Assembly (NCBI GenBank): GCA_002364085.1
Contig: DEXK01000008.1
Location: forward strand, 1-64,000
Origin: Balneolaceae bacterium UBA3186
GTDB taxonomy: Bacteria; Bacteroidota; Rhodothermia; Balneolales; Balneolaceae
Length of the DNA stretch: 64,000 nt
Direction of reading: 5' to 3'
In this document: piece by piece, positions 41,663-50,282 of the stretch
How positions within the stretch are numbered: position 1 is the stretch's first letter
How the letters are laid out: each line of letters starts with the position of its first letter
Made by a program: the position numbers and the translations under genes
Notes under the pieces: model-generated
The model's input: the letters and a program-made list of their open reading frames with translations, nothing else
The model's database searches: none
Told to the model about the DNA's origin: nothing

Positions 41663-42478
41663 TCACTTCAAATTCATCTCTGTCTGGGAAGTACCAAAAC
41701 TCATATCGGAATCAAATTCACCTTTGCCGAAGGTTTCTTCCATTTCGGCACGGAGTTTTTGAATAGTTAATCCACTTTTAAGCGTCCCGTTTCTGGCAAG
41801 AGAAACACGCCCTGTTTCTTCAGAGACGATCAATACTAATACATTATTGGTTTCACTAATACCAACCGCTGCACGGTGTCGAGTACCAAAAGACTGTGCA
41901 ATATTCGGATTTTGTGAGATAGGCAAATAACAACTTGCGGCAACAATTCTATTGCTCCTGATCACCACCGCACCATCATGGAGTGGAGTGTCTTTTTGAA
42001 AAATTGTGGTAAGTAACTCTGCTTTTACAGCAGAATCAATTTTTACCCCGGCGTCTACCAAGTCTTGTAGCGAAGAAGAACGGGCAAATACTATCAGCGC
42101 TCCGGTTCTGTCTTTAGCCATTTTTTTGGTGGCATCAATTACCTCATCGATCATTTCATTTGATCCCGTTCTGGTAAAGAAGCGATCAAAACTGGTATTA
42201 TTACCAATTCTGTACAAAAGCTTTCTGATTTCCGGTTGGAAAAGGATAAACACAGCCAGAATACCTACATCAAGAATACTTTTAAGAATGAAATTAATGG
42301 TCTCAAAACCCAATAAACGGATTATAAAATTGATCAGAATTACGAATATGATTCCAATAGTAGCTTGAATTGCGAATGTTCCTTTGATCCATCGATACAG
42401 ATATACCAGAACCCCTGCAATAATGAGGGTTTCGATGAAATCCTTAATTCCGAATTCTAAAAATCCGATGGGAAACAA
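41663..42478 (-). CDS. cdaA: Diadenylate cyclase CdaA
   Basis: A 271-aa membrane enzyme that makes the second messenger c-di-AMP from two ATP. Three transmembrane helices occupy about 15-90, followed by the DAC domain with the catalytic DTPLHDGAVVI block and GTRHRAAVGISE (RHR motif). A short linker EIRKLLYRIGNNTSFDR precedes it. In Gram-positives cdaA is followed by cdaR and glmM; here instead folP lies upstream in the same direction, 12 bases away, the arrangement seen in many Bacteroidetes. c-di-AMP typically controls potassium and osmotic balance. Confidence 0.95.
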   Translation of the reverse strand: MFPIGFLEFGIKDFIETLIIAGVLVYLYRWIKGTFAIQATIGIIFVILINFIIRLLGFETINFILKSILDVGILAVFILFQPEIRKLLYRIGNNTSFDRFFTRTGSNEMIDEVIDATKKMAKDRTGALIVFARSSSLQDLVDAGVKIDSAVKAELLTTIFQKDTPLHDGAVVIRSNRIVAASCYLPISQNPNIAQSFGTRHRAAVGISETNNVLVLIVSEETGRVSLARNGTLKSGLTIQKLRAEMEETFGKGEFDSDMSFGTSQTEMNLK

Positions 42479-42490
42479 TGTAGTAGCCGT

Positions 42491-43273
42491 CTAGCGTTGT
42501 GATTGAATTGCTTGGAATATACGTAATGAATCGGAAGCTTCCTTAACATCATGAACACGAAGTATTTTTGCTCCTTTTATAAGTGCATCATAATGAACTG
42601 AAACCGTTCCGATCAGCCGATCATCAGCAGGTCTCTCATCCAGAATTTTTCCGATCATCGATTTTCGTGATGCTCCAATTAACACAGGAACGCCAATTTT
42701 TGTGAATTTATCAAGGTGGGCTAGTAATTTTAAATTATGCTCTTGAGTTTTGCCAAAGCCAATACCCGGATCGATAATTATTTTCTGCACTCCTTTTGAC
42801 CGAGCATAAGCGATCTTGGTTTCAAAAAAATGTAGTAGATCTTCTATTACATTATCATATTTCGGAGCATCCTGCATGGTTTTTGGATCTCCCTGAGAAT
42901 GCATTATCACATAGGCTGCGTCTTGTTCAGCTGCCAGCTCTGCCATAGCAGGAGATTTCTGTAAACCGCTTACGTCATTTATTATACTGGCTCCAACTTT
43001 CAGCGCTTCTTCAGCTACTTTGAACTTAGTTGTATCGATAGAATAAGTGAGATCAGGGAATGTCTTTGTAGCTTTTTCAAGAACAGGAATAACACGATCT
43101 ATTTCTTCCTGTTCAGAAACCGGATCCGATCCCGGACGGGTAGACTCTCCACCAATATCAATGATAGAAGCTCCGTCTCTGCGCATAATATGAATTCTAT
43201 CGAGTGCGCGCGCTACATGAATGTACTTACCACCATCACTGAATGAATCAGGAGTAGCATTTATGATCCCCAT
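42491..43273 (-). CDS. folP: Dihydropteroate synthase
   Basis: A 260-aa folate-pathway enzyme that joins p-aminobenzoate to dihydropterin pyrophosphate. IINATPDSFSDGGKY at the N-terminus, DIGGESTRPGSDPVS, and IDPGIGFGKTQEHNLKLLA are conserved, with GASRKSMIG near the end. The annotated start (ATG at 43273) begins right at the first core strand. The frame stays open upstream for about 25 codons and encodes the expected TPKI just before the Met, but has no ATG, GTG or TTG, so the true start may be a near-cognate codon. It is followed by cdaA in the same operon. Confidence 0.95.
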   Translation of the reverse strand: MGIINATPDSFSDGGKYIHVARALDRIHIMRRDGASIIDIGGESTRPGSDPVSEQEEIDRVIPVLEKATKTFPDLTYSIDTTKFKVAEEALKVGASIINDVSGLQKSPAMAELAAEQDAAYVIMHSQGDPKTMQDAPKYDNVIEDLLHFFETKIAYARSKGVQKIIIDPGIGFGKTQEHNLKLLAHLDKFTKIGVPVLIGASRKSMIGKILDERPADDRLIGTVSVHYDALIKGAKILRVHDVKEASDSLRIFQAIQSQR

Positions 43274-43334
43274 TATTTTGGGAGTGGAAAAATCTGGTAT
43301 TGAGATAATAGAAGTTGTTTGAGTAAGGTTATTA

Positions 43335-43374
43335 GTTAATGGTTATCGGTATACGGAAACAAATAACCATTAAC
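43335..43374. repeat. Perfect 12-bp inverted repeat upstream of folP
   Basis: GTTAATGGTTAT (43335-43346) is exactly reverse-complemented as ATAACCATTAAC (43363-43374). It lies between the ferredoxin and folP genes. It has no T-run and looks like the AACCATTAACC-type intergenic repeats. Confidence 0.6.
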
Positions 43375-43388
43375 CAATCACTAATAGA

Positions 43389-43724
43389 TTACCACTCTTC
43401 CTGTAGCTCGCTTAATTTATCTTCTTTGGTTGCCCATTCATCTGCATCAGGAAGTGCATCCTGAGTTTCATTGATTACTCTGTCTTCCCACTGTTCAGCA
43501 AGGCGTTCATTTAGTTCAATATAGTGCTCCCACTTTTCAGGCACTTCATCATCCGGATAAATAGCTTCTACCGGACATTCCGAAACACATGCATCACAAT
43601 CGATACACTCATTTGGATCGATAGTTAGAAAATTTGGTCCTTCCCGAAAAGCGTCAACAGGACAAACAGCAGCACAATTAGTATATTTACATTGAACGCA
43701 AGGTTCAGTTACAATGTAGGGCAT
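43389..43724 (-). CDS. FdxA-type 7Fe ferredoxin
   Basis: A 111-aa soluble electron carrier. The first cluster region is CVQCKYTNCAAVCPVDAF and the second CIDCDACVSECPVEAIYPD, a 3Fe-4S/4Fe-4S pattern with a C-terminal tail of about 40 acidic residues (LAEQWEDRVINETQDALPD) typical of the FdxA family. Donor and acceptor are unknown. It lies between folP and the ENPP-like gene on the same strand; the 115-base spacer to folP contains an inverted repeat. Confidence 0.93.
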   Translation of the reverse strand: MPYIVTEPCVQCKYTNCAAVCPVDAFREGPNFLTIDPNECIDCDACVSECPVEAIYPDDEVPEKWEHYIELNERLAEQWEDRVINETQDALPDADEWATKEDKLSELQEEW

Positions 43725-43793
43725 TATATTAGTTTTGTATTTTTATTTGGTGATTGGGAATATCTAAGCCTGAGGCATTAGATGCAATCCAAA

Positions 43794-45005
43794 TTATTTA
43801 AGCATTTCCTTAACAGTATTAAAATCTCCATCATTTGGCGCGGGATGCACATTTAGAATCTTTGCCATAACTTCATAAAGATGAATGTTTTCAATACGTC
43901 CCATAGTAAATTTATTCTTGAATGCAGGCCCGTGCGCTATAAATAATGCATCCATCTTGATGTTTGCATTATCAAAACCGTGCGCGCCACCACTTGGATA
44001 TTCCTCACCTCTTGATTTAAAATATTCATCAGAGTTTATAGTGTAGCCTTCTTCTGCTATCATTAAGAAATCTGGCGTTCTGATATTGTTTTTAAGGTGA
44101 AAGCGTTCGGGAATATCTTCCTTTGAGTAAATCCTGTAGTTTTGCTCCCCTGCTTTTAAAGAGGAATATATGTCTGATTTGACCGCACCCTCTTTCACAT
44201 TAAACATAAGTGCAGGGGAATAGGAAATGACTTCTATTTTATTAACATCAATGTAGTTGTCCAGTATAACTTTTTTTGACGGAGATACTTCGATCATACC
44301 ATGATCAGAAACAATCATCAGATTAACAGATCTATCATTGTCGAGTTGTTCCAACTTTTCCATTAAATAACCAACTAATTCATCGGCCTGTTTAATAGAT
44401 TCTATTACCTCTTCTGAGTCTGGTCCATAACGATGTCCTTGACTATCGACAAAACTAAAATAAAGTGTTCCAAGATCTACGGGTTCTTTCTCTCTGGTCA
44501 ACCACTTCAGAACTGTATCTATTCTTGCTTCATTTGCAATACTACCGTCATAACTTTTCCAATGTGTTGGTCTCATATCCTGAATAGGAGCTTCTGAGCC
44601 AATCCAAAACATGGTACCCGCTCTTTTACCGGCTTTTTCTACAGTGTTCCAGATGGGTTCCCCTAAATACCATTCAGGATTTTCAACCGCATCTCGGTTT
44701 CCCATAGAGTATCTTGCTTCCATCTCAGGATCATACATATTATTGCCTATCAATCCATTATTCTCCGGATATAAACCTGTAGCAATCGCGTAATGGTTTG
44801 GGAATGTCTTTGTTGGAAATATTGGAATCAGTCCTTCTGATGTAACCCCGTTCTTAACTAGTTTATCAAAATTCGGAGTGGCTGTTTTTGATAAATAATC
44901 AGCGCGAAAACCATCAAATGAAATTAGTAACAGCTGTTGTTCTTCATTTTTTGGAGAACACCCAATCAAAACTAATACGGATAGAACAATTAGAAGCTTT
45001 TTCAT
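43794..45005 (-). CDS. Ectonucleotide pyrophosphatase/phosphodiesterase-like lipoprotein
   Basis: A 403-aa predicted lipoprotein (lipobox VLIGC, Cys16) of the alkaline-phosphatase superfamily. LLLISFDGFRADYLSK supplies the first metal Asp, the nucleophile Thr lies in FPTKTFPNHYAIATG, and the second metal site is in SDHGMIEVSP and GGAHGFDN. This pattern is that of ENPP-type enzymes, which cleave nucleotide or lipid phosphodiesters outside the cytoplasm. It lies 34 bases downstream of the NHL-propeller gene and may be the last gene of the envelope cluster. Substrate unknown. Confidence 0.88.
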   Translation of the reverse strand: MKKLLIVLSVLVLIGCSPKNEEQQLLLISFDGFRADYLSKTATPNFDKLVKNGVTSEGLIPIFPTKTFPNHYAIATGLYPENNGLIGNNMYDPEMEARYSMGNRDAVENPEWYLGEPIWNTVEKAGKRAGTMFWIGSEAPIQDMRPTHWKSYDGSIANEARIDTVLKWLTREKEPVDLGTLYFSFVDSQGHRYGPDSEEVIESIKQADELVGYLMEKLEQLDNDRSVNLMIVSDHGMIEVSPSKKVILDNYIDVNKIEVISYSPALMFNVKEGAVKSDIYSSLKAGEQNYRIYSKEDIPERFHLKNNIRTPDFLMIAEEGYTINSDEYFKSRGEEYPSGGAHGFDNANIKMDALFIAHGPAFKNKFTMGRIENIHLYEVMAKILNVHPAPNDGDFNTVKEMLK

Positions 45006-45039
45006 CGTGACCGAAAGTTAGGTCTTTACAAATAGTTTA

Positions 45040-46329
45040 TTATTCGAAATCTGTTGTTAATTTAAAGCGTGCAATTCTATTATTGCCGGTATCTGCCACA
45101 TATACTACAGCTCTATAGTAGGCTACACCGCTTGGATTCCTGAATTGCTTTGGACCTGCCCCTTCGCCACCAAATGAGACAAGAATTTTCTTGCTGTTAG
45201 CATCAGCACCTACCGGAGGATTTACCCCTTCCTGTCCATTTGATTGAAATTGATATAAAGAGTCTGTTTCTGAATCAACCACAAAAATAAATGCATCATC
45301 ATCCCCTGAAAAAGCAATATCAGTTGGCAATTGGAATTTACCGGGCTCATATAAAAAGCCATTCGCTTGTGAAGTATCCTGAGCCAAAAGTGAAGAGTTC
45401 TGCTGAAATACTAAACCATCAGTAGTCTCAACTGCATTAATCCACAATACTCTGAAATCTATTTGCTGAGATTGTGAAGCCTGCGCGATTAAAAAGCTTC
45501 TATCATCTGTTAACCGGTCTCTTTGAGGAGGTGTAACGAAAGAGGCTACTGAACTTAATCTTACAGCACTTCTTAATGAAGGGTTAGTAGGATTCAACGT
45601 AGTGATCTGACGTACATTCGTCATTTTTTCTGTTGCAACTCCATTTATTTCAATTCTTGAAAACTCCAGAACTGTGTTATCAGGTGCGGCAACTTGATTG
45701 GTGCTGTTTAATGGCCCTCTTCTAGACAAATAAATCGAATTATCAGCCAAAACTGTAATTCCTGTTATTTCTACATTTTCATAGTTGTTTGATGAGCTTT
45801 TATTAAGTCTGGCATTCTGTGCAGCTGAAGTACTTAAACTAGCATCATCAAACGGAAAAATTAGTGTATCAACAAATTCCAGATCCCCTGCACCGTTCAG
45901 ATTTTTAATTTTAAAAACAGCCGGCAGATTGAAAGTAGTTGGGACTCCATTTTTATCAATAGTTGTATCTATTCTTGCAGACACATAGATATTTAACAAC
46001 CTGTCTTGTGTAACTGCATTCGCTCCTTGTAGCTGAATAGTTCTTCTAGGTGAGAGGTCTGCTCTGTCAAGTAAATGTACACCTTGATTATCAGTTACGT
46101 AAACGAACGTATCGAAACCGATATGAACGTCGTTTGGAGCATCGAAACCACCCCAAAATGGAAGTACAGGAGCATAACCATCAACATTTTCCAATCGAGG
46201 GTCGATCTTACCTTCATCAAATATTTCTTCGTTCGTTGAATCATTTTTAGATCCGAAAATAGATTCACACCCTGTTCCAAAAACAGCAAGCAGAACTATT
46301 AAAAATCCTAATTTCTTCATTCTAATCAT
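45040..46329 (-). CDS. NHL-repeat beta-propeller lipoprotein
   Basis: A 429-aa predicted lipoprotein (signal FLIVLLAVFGTGC). ATG at 46329 or the second ATG at 46320 can serve as start; the first overlaps the PorV/PorQ gene stop by 4 bases (ATGA). Residues about 55-425 form a beta-propeller, with clear NHL-type blades such as VGFDTFVYVTDNQGVHLLDR at the N-terminal side (written here as IGFDTFVYVTDN) and PSGVAYYRAVVYVADTGNNR at the end. Such propellers usually bind proteins or glycans. It is the last coupled member of the receptor-barrel-lipoprotein trio. Confidence 0.78.
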   Translation of the reverse strand: MIRMKKLGFLIVLLAVFGTGCESIFGSKNDSTNEEIFDEGKIDPRLENVDGYAPVLPFWGGFDAPNDVHIGFDTFVYVTDNQGVHLLDRADLSPRRTIQLQGANAVTQDRLLNIYVSARIDTTIDKNGVPTTFNLPAVFKIKNLNGAGDLEFVDTLIFPFDDASLSTSAAQNARLNKSSSNNYENVEITGITVLADNSIYLSRRGPLNSTNQVAAPDNTVLEFSRIEINGVATEKMTNVRQITTLNPTNPSLRSAVRLSSVASFVTPPQRDRLTDDRSFLIAQASQSQQIDFRVLWINAVETTDGLVFQQNSSLLAQDTSQANGFLYEPGKFQLPTDIAFSGDDDAFIFVVDSETDSLYQFQSNGQEGVNPPVGADANSKKILVSFGGEGAGPKQFRNPSGVAYYRAVVYVADTGNNRIARFKLTTDFE

Positions 46330-47327
46330 AAACTAAATCCTAACGAAATTCTGTGTATAGTTCCTAAACGGTCGAAGTTTGTGAAGCCGTAATCAGCTTT
46401 AAGTGTTTTTCCTGAAAAAGGAATTTTTATTCCTGCTCCAAAACTTGGTAGTAATCTCTCTTCATTTCCAAATTCGTACCCGGCTCTGAAAAAGAACTGA
46501 TCCATGAAGCTGTATTCTCCACCAATATTTAACTCCTCTGAGTTATCACTTGGGTTATTGATTTGTGCAGTTAATACAACCTTGTTTTCCTCTGTTTCAT
46601 AAACATCATAAGCTGCTCCAAAAATAAATCTAGTTGGTAAAGAAAGCTCACTTTCAGGCTCTCGTGTTACTTCACCTTGTGGGGTTGAATTTGAAACCTC
46701 TCCTTCGGGTGATGCATCGAATCCAAAGTTATTTACGCTTACACCAAACCGAAGTCCGGTATCACCAACGTCATAAGAAAACCCAAAATCTATTGCTCCT
46801 GTTTGATAAGTCACATCAAAAAAGTTTAGGTAATAGTATCTCAAAGTAATTCCATAGCTAAATAAATCAGTAATTTTATGAGAACCAGTTAACCCTGCAG
46901 ATAGATGATGTGTTCTAAATGTACGTCCATCACCAAAAGGCTGCGTTTCTGTTGTTACGTTTTGATCTCCTGATGTGAAATACTGAACAGAGCCACCGAT
47001 AGCAAAATCTCTGTATTTATGAACATAACTGAAATATTGTTGATTCGTCTCAACCAGATACGATGTATGTGAAAGGGTTGCAAACGAACTTCCTATTTTA
47101 GAAGCTAATGCTGGATTCCAGTATAAACTTGAGCCATCAGTTGCATCCGCCATGTTTGAATTTCCCATTCCAGCACTTCTGGCATCTACAGTTATCTTAG
47201 TAAACTGAAAGCCTTCGGTTCCTGATCGGTCATCTCCATAAGAGGTTTGCCCAAATGTTTGCGTGCCGGCAAAGAAAATAATTCCGGCTAAAATAAACGA
47301 AGTAAGTTTAGAGTAATTTCTCATCAA
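46326..47327 (-). CDS. PorV/PorQ-family outer-membrane beta-barrel
   Basis: A 333-aa protein with a signal peptide (to about 26) and the PorV/PorQ opening ITVDARSAGMGNSNMADATDG followed by LYWNPALAS. The remainder is amphipathic beta strand ending in an aromatic-leucine terminus (HRISLGFSL), typical of outer-membrane barrels. PorV shuttles T9SS cargo to the surface attachment complex and PorQ serves PorZ; which role applies here, or a third one, is unknown. The gene is joined by ATGA overlaps to the TonB-receptor gene before it and the propeller gene after it, so they are probably made in fixed ratio. Confidence 0.85.
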   Translation of the reverse strand: MMRNYSKLTSFILAGIIFFAGTQTFGQTSYGDDRSGTEGFQFTKITVDARSAGMGNSNMADATDGSSLYWNPALASKIGSSFATLSHTSYLVETNQQYFSYVHKYRDFAIGGSVQYFTSGDQNVTTETQPFGDGRTFRTHHLSAGLTGSHKITDLFSYGITLRYYYLNFFDVTYQTGAIDFGFSYDVGDTGLRFGVSVNNFGFDASPEGEVSNSTPQGEVTREPESELSLPTRFIFGAAYDVYETEENKVVLTAQINNPSDNSEELNIGGEYSFMDQFFFRAGYEFGNEERLLPSFGAGIKIPFSGKTLKADYGFTNFDRLGTIHRISLGFSL

Positions 47328-50278
47328 AAATTGATTGAAAGTCCAAAGACGATGTGTCTTTGCTGTAAAAAGTTTGCGGGGTTTTCATAGCTTGGTAAGC
47401 CATTATCTGTAGGATCCAAATATCTGGGATCTCTTACACTGTTCGGTACGTCATACGATCTGTCGTCTCTTAGGGCTATAAGTTCAGCCTGACCGCTTGG
47501 GTATTGTTTATAACCTTCACCGGTTACAGGATTAATAACTACTGCACTCTTATTATTCAGAAAGTTTGAAATCTCTAAGAATGTAGATACTCTGGTATCT
47601 CCAATATTAAACCATTTTTGAAGATTGAAATCCATATAAAACCAAGCAGGCCCAACTTGACTGTATCTCTTCGCAGGGTCGTCAATCTGCTCATAAATCG
47701 GTCTCCAGTTTTCTTCTCCTGTAATAGGATTTCTTTCCGTACCAACTCTTTCAAATGGTGTATACCGAGCGCCGCTTCTCCATACTCCGGATACGAATAA
47801 CTGGAAGTTATTTAAAACTGGACTGTCAAAAATTCCGTTTTCTCTAGCATGAGTAAATGTAATGTTCCCTTTTATATCAAAAGGACGATCCCAAGCTAAT
47901 GGAGTTTCAATATTATTACCAACATTCTGACTACCTGATATGCTGTTTAAATTATCATCATTTGTAGAACTCAATCCTTCAGCCCTGCTGTATGTTACCG
48001 AAAGTTGACCTCTCAATAAATCTCTGTATCTCTTTAAATATGAAACCTCAACTCCACGAGACCTCGCATAATCCCCATTAATCCTGAATGCTTTTGTAAC
48101 CGGTCTTCCATCTATATCATTAACTCTAATGCTCTGAGAAGTCACAAAATCATATTTATCTCTCCAAAAAGCAGAGATATTTAACGCATCGTTAGAAGTT
48201 ATTTGATTCCGCAGGCCAATTTCATAAGAGATATCCACTTCTCTGTTCAAGTTTGGATTACCTAAATTTGGCAAATCTGACTGATCCTGAAAGAACGGAT
48301 CAAGACCTGCATATACAAAACTCGGATGTGGAATTCTCGCTGAATGCCCATAGTTAAAGAACAGCACCTGATTTTCTCTTACCGGAAATGATACATTTAT
48401 CTTAGGCAGAAAAATAAATTTATACCTTAGCCCCAATATCTCTTTACTGTCTTCTTGATATTGTTCTGCAACAAACTCTGGTATAGTTGAGAAAACATCA
48501 GAATTCAATGCTTCTTCTACACGCTCATCTACATATTTACCAGGAGCCCAATATTCAAAACGACCACCAATATTTGCGATCAAGCCATTATATCGAATCT
48601 TATTGGTTGCGAATATAGCTCCTCGTTTTGGTTTTACTCTCCAAGCATCAAAATTTTCTCCAACACGAAAAGTTTCCGAAACCGTATTTTCATCAATTCT
48701 GATAGGAGCGCCAATCCAAGGTCTGGTAATGTCAATCCATTGATAGTCATTGAACTTTGATTCGAACCCAACTACTATTTGGTTTTGTTGCCCTCCAAAT
48801 AACTTGGTATAACTGGAACGTAAAGTTATTTCTTCAGCGAAATGATCGTGCCATAAAGTTGCTACCCCACCATTATTAAAATACCCGGGACCAGCTAAGA
48901 TATAAGTAAAATCGTCGGTGCCTTCAAACTCATTTCCCGGATAAGTAACTATACTTTCAGGATCGAATTCTCCATCAACAATATCCGGCCTCCAATCCCT
49001 TCCATTTGCATCCGCCCTTAATTGTGTAAATAATCTACTTACTTGCACTTCATAAAAAGATGAAGTTGATAAGGTTTGAGTCCACTTTAGATAGGAAAGG
49101 TTAGAATCATGCGTGTAAGTATTCGCATTATCCAAAAAGCCGTTTGAGAATGCAAATTGGAACCCTGGTTGTACCTGAGTATCTGCTCCTGTAATTTGAA
49201 GCATTCTCGTATTTTGATTAATTGTAAGGGAACGTTGATAAGCTGCTTGGAACCTCATTCCAGGCTTTATATTATAAGTAAGCTTCATCATGCCGTTCCA
49301 ACGATTTCCTTGTCTTGGAGACCAGAAGTCAGACCCGGAAATAGAAGACTGTATTTGATTCGCCGAAAGCTTGGTATAGCCATCTTCAAAGGCAACTTGC
49401 GCTGTTGCATAAAAAGAGATCTTCCCTGGAATATCCAGCCCTAATTTTGGCAAGATCTTTTCAGCGAGCACCCCAGGTCCACCAATACTGAATTCATATA
49501 TATCCTGGAAGTAATTAGCCTGATTATCCATTACGTTAGAGCCAAAATTATCACGCTTGTGAGAAAAACTTCCCTCGTAAGTATCTCCGCCATTTCTTGT
49601 TTTCACAGAAACAACTCCTGAGGTAACATCACCATACTCAGCGCCAACTCCACCTGTAATTACTTCAATATTACTGAATGAATTTGCTCCAAGATCCAGT
49701 CCAAAACCAGTTCCTGCAAGTGGATCCTGAGCAGAAACTCCATCCACTACATAACCCGTTTCATAAGCTCGACCACCTTTTATATATAAGCCGGTAGGAT
49801 CTTTAATTACTCCTGATTGTAATGAAACTGCATCTTCAACTTTTCTCACTGGTGCAGCTTCAATATCTTTTCTTGAAATGGTCGCAGAGGTAGTTGATTT
49901 CTCTACATCAAAAATAGGACGTTCTCCGATTACAACAATTTCTTCTCCTGAAGTTAAAACTTTAGGCTTTAGTTTATAATCGAGCTCTGTAAATTCTCCG
50001 GCTTCGACTTTGATAGCCGTTAAAAGTACTGTCTCGAATCCGATGTATGTGATTCTTACAGAATATTCGCCCGGACGAATCTTATCAATTTCATAATCAC
50101 CATCAATACCAGTAGCTGTACCAAAGCTAGTTCCTGTAATAAGTACCGTTGCACCAATTAAGGTTTCACCTGTTTCGGCATCAGTGATAACACCTTTGAT
50201 TCCCCCTGTTTGTGCAAAAACAGCAGAGCCAGTGAATAATAAAAATAAGGCTATCAGTATGCTTTTTAATCTTTTCAT
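47324..50278 (-). CDS. TonB-dependent receptor with CarboxypepD_reg-like domain
   Basis: A 984-aa outer-membrane receptor. Signal peptide (1-22); CarboxypepD_reg-like beta domain (about 25-110, GIKGVITDAETGETLIGATV); plug domain (about 125-235) with VYVVDG-like GYVVDGVSAQDP and GGVGAEYGDVTSGVVSVKTR; then a 22-strand-type barrel ending HIVFGLSINF. There is no SusD-like partner, so it is not a classical polysaccharide-utilisation pair. It lies 4 bases downstream of the 502-aa gene and overlaps the PorV/PorQ gene by ATGA. It may import a ligand or act as a cargo-specific assembly channel with its neighbours. Confidence 0.88.
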   Translation of the reverse strand: MKRLKSILIALFLLFTGSAVFAQTGGIKGVITDAETGETLIGATVLITGTSFGTATGIDGDYEIDKIRPGEYSVRITYIGFETVLLTAIKVEAGEFTELDYKLKPKVLTSGEEIVVIGERPIFDVEKSTTSATISRKDIEAAPVRKVEDAVSLQSGVIKDPTGLYIKGGRAYETGYVVDGVSAQDPLAGTGFGLDLGANSFSNIEVITGGVGAEYGDVTSGVVSVKTRNGGDTYEGSFSHKRDNFGSNVMDNQANYFQDIYEFSIGGPGVLAEKILPKLGLDIPGKISFYATAQVAFEDGYTKLSANQIQSSISGSDFWSPRQGNRWNGMMKLTYNIKPGMRFQAAYQRSLTINQNTRMLQITGADTQVQPGFQFAFSNGFLDNANTYTHDSNLSYLKWTQTLSTSSFYEVQVSRLFTQLRADANGRDWRPDIVDGEFDPESIVTYPGNEFEGTDDFTYILAGPGYFNNGGVATLWHDHFAEEITLRSSYTKLFGGQQNQIVVGFESKFNDYQWIDITRPWIGAPIRIDENTVSETFRVGENFDAWRVKPKRGAIFATNKIRYNGLIANIGGRFEYWAPGKYVDERVEEALNSDVFSTIPEFVAEQYQEDSKEILGLRYKFIFLPKINVSFPVRENQVLFFNYGHSARIPHPSFVYAGLDPFFQDQSDLPNLGNPNLNREVDISYEIGLRNQITSNDALNISAFWRDKYDFVTSQSIRVNDIDGRPVTKAFRINGDYARSRGVEVSYLKRYRDLLRGQLSVTYSRAEGLSSTNDDNLNSISGSQNVGNNIETPLAWDRPFDIKGNITFTHARENGIFDSPVLNNFQLFVSGVWRSGARYTPFERVGTERNPITGEENWRPIYEQIDDPAKRYSQVGPAWFYMDFNLQKWFNIGDTRVSTFLEISNFLNNKSAVVINPVTGEGYKQYPSGQAELIALRDDRSYDVPNSVRDPRYLDPTDNGLPSYENPANFLQQRHIVFGLSINF

Positions 50279-50282
50279 AATT

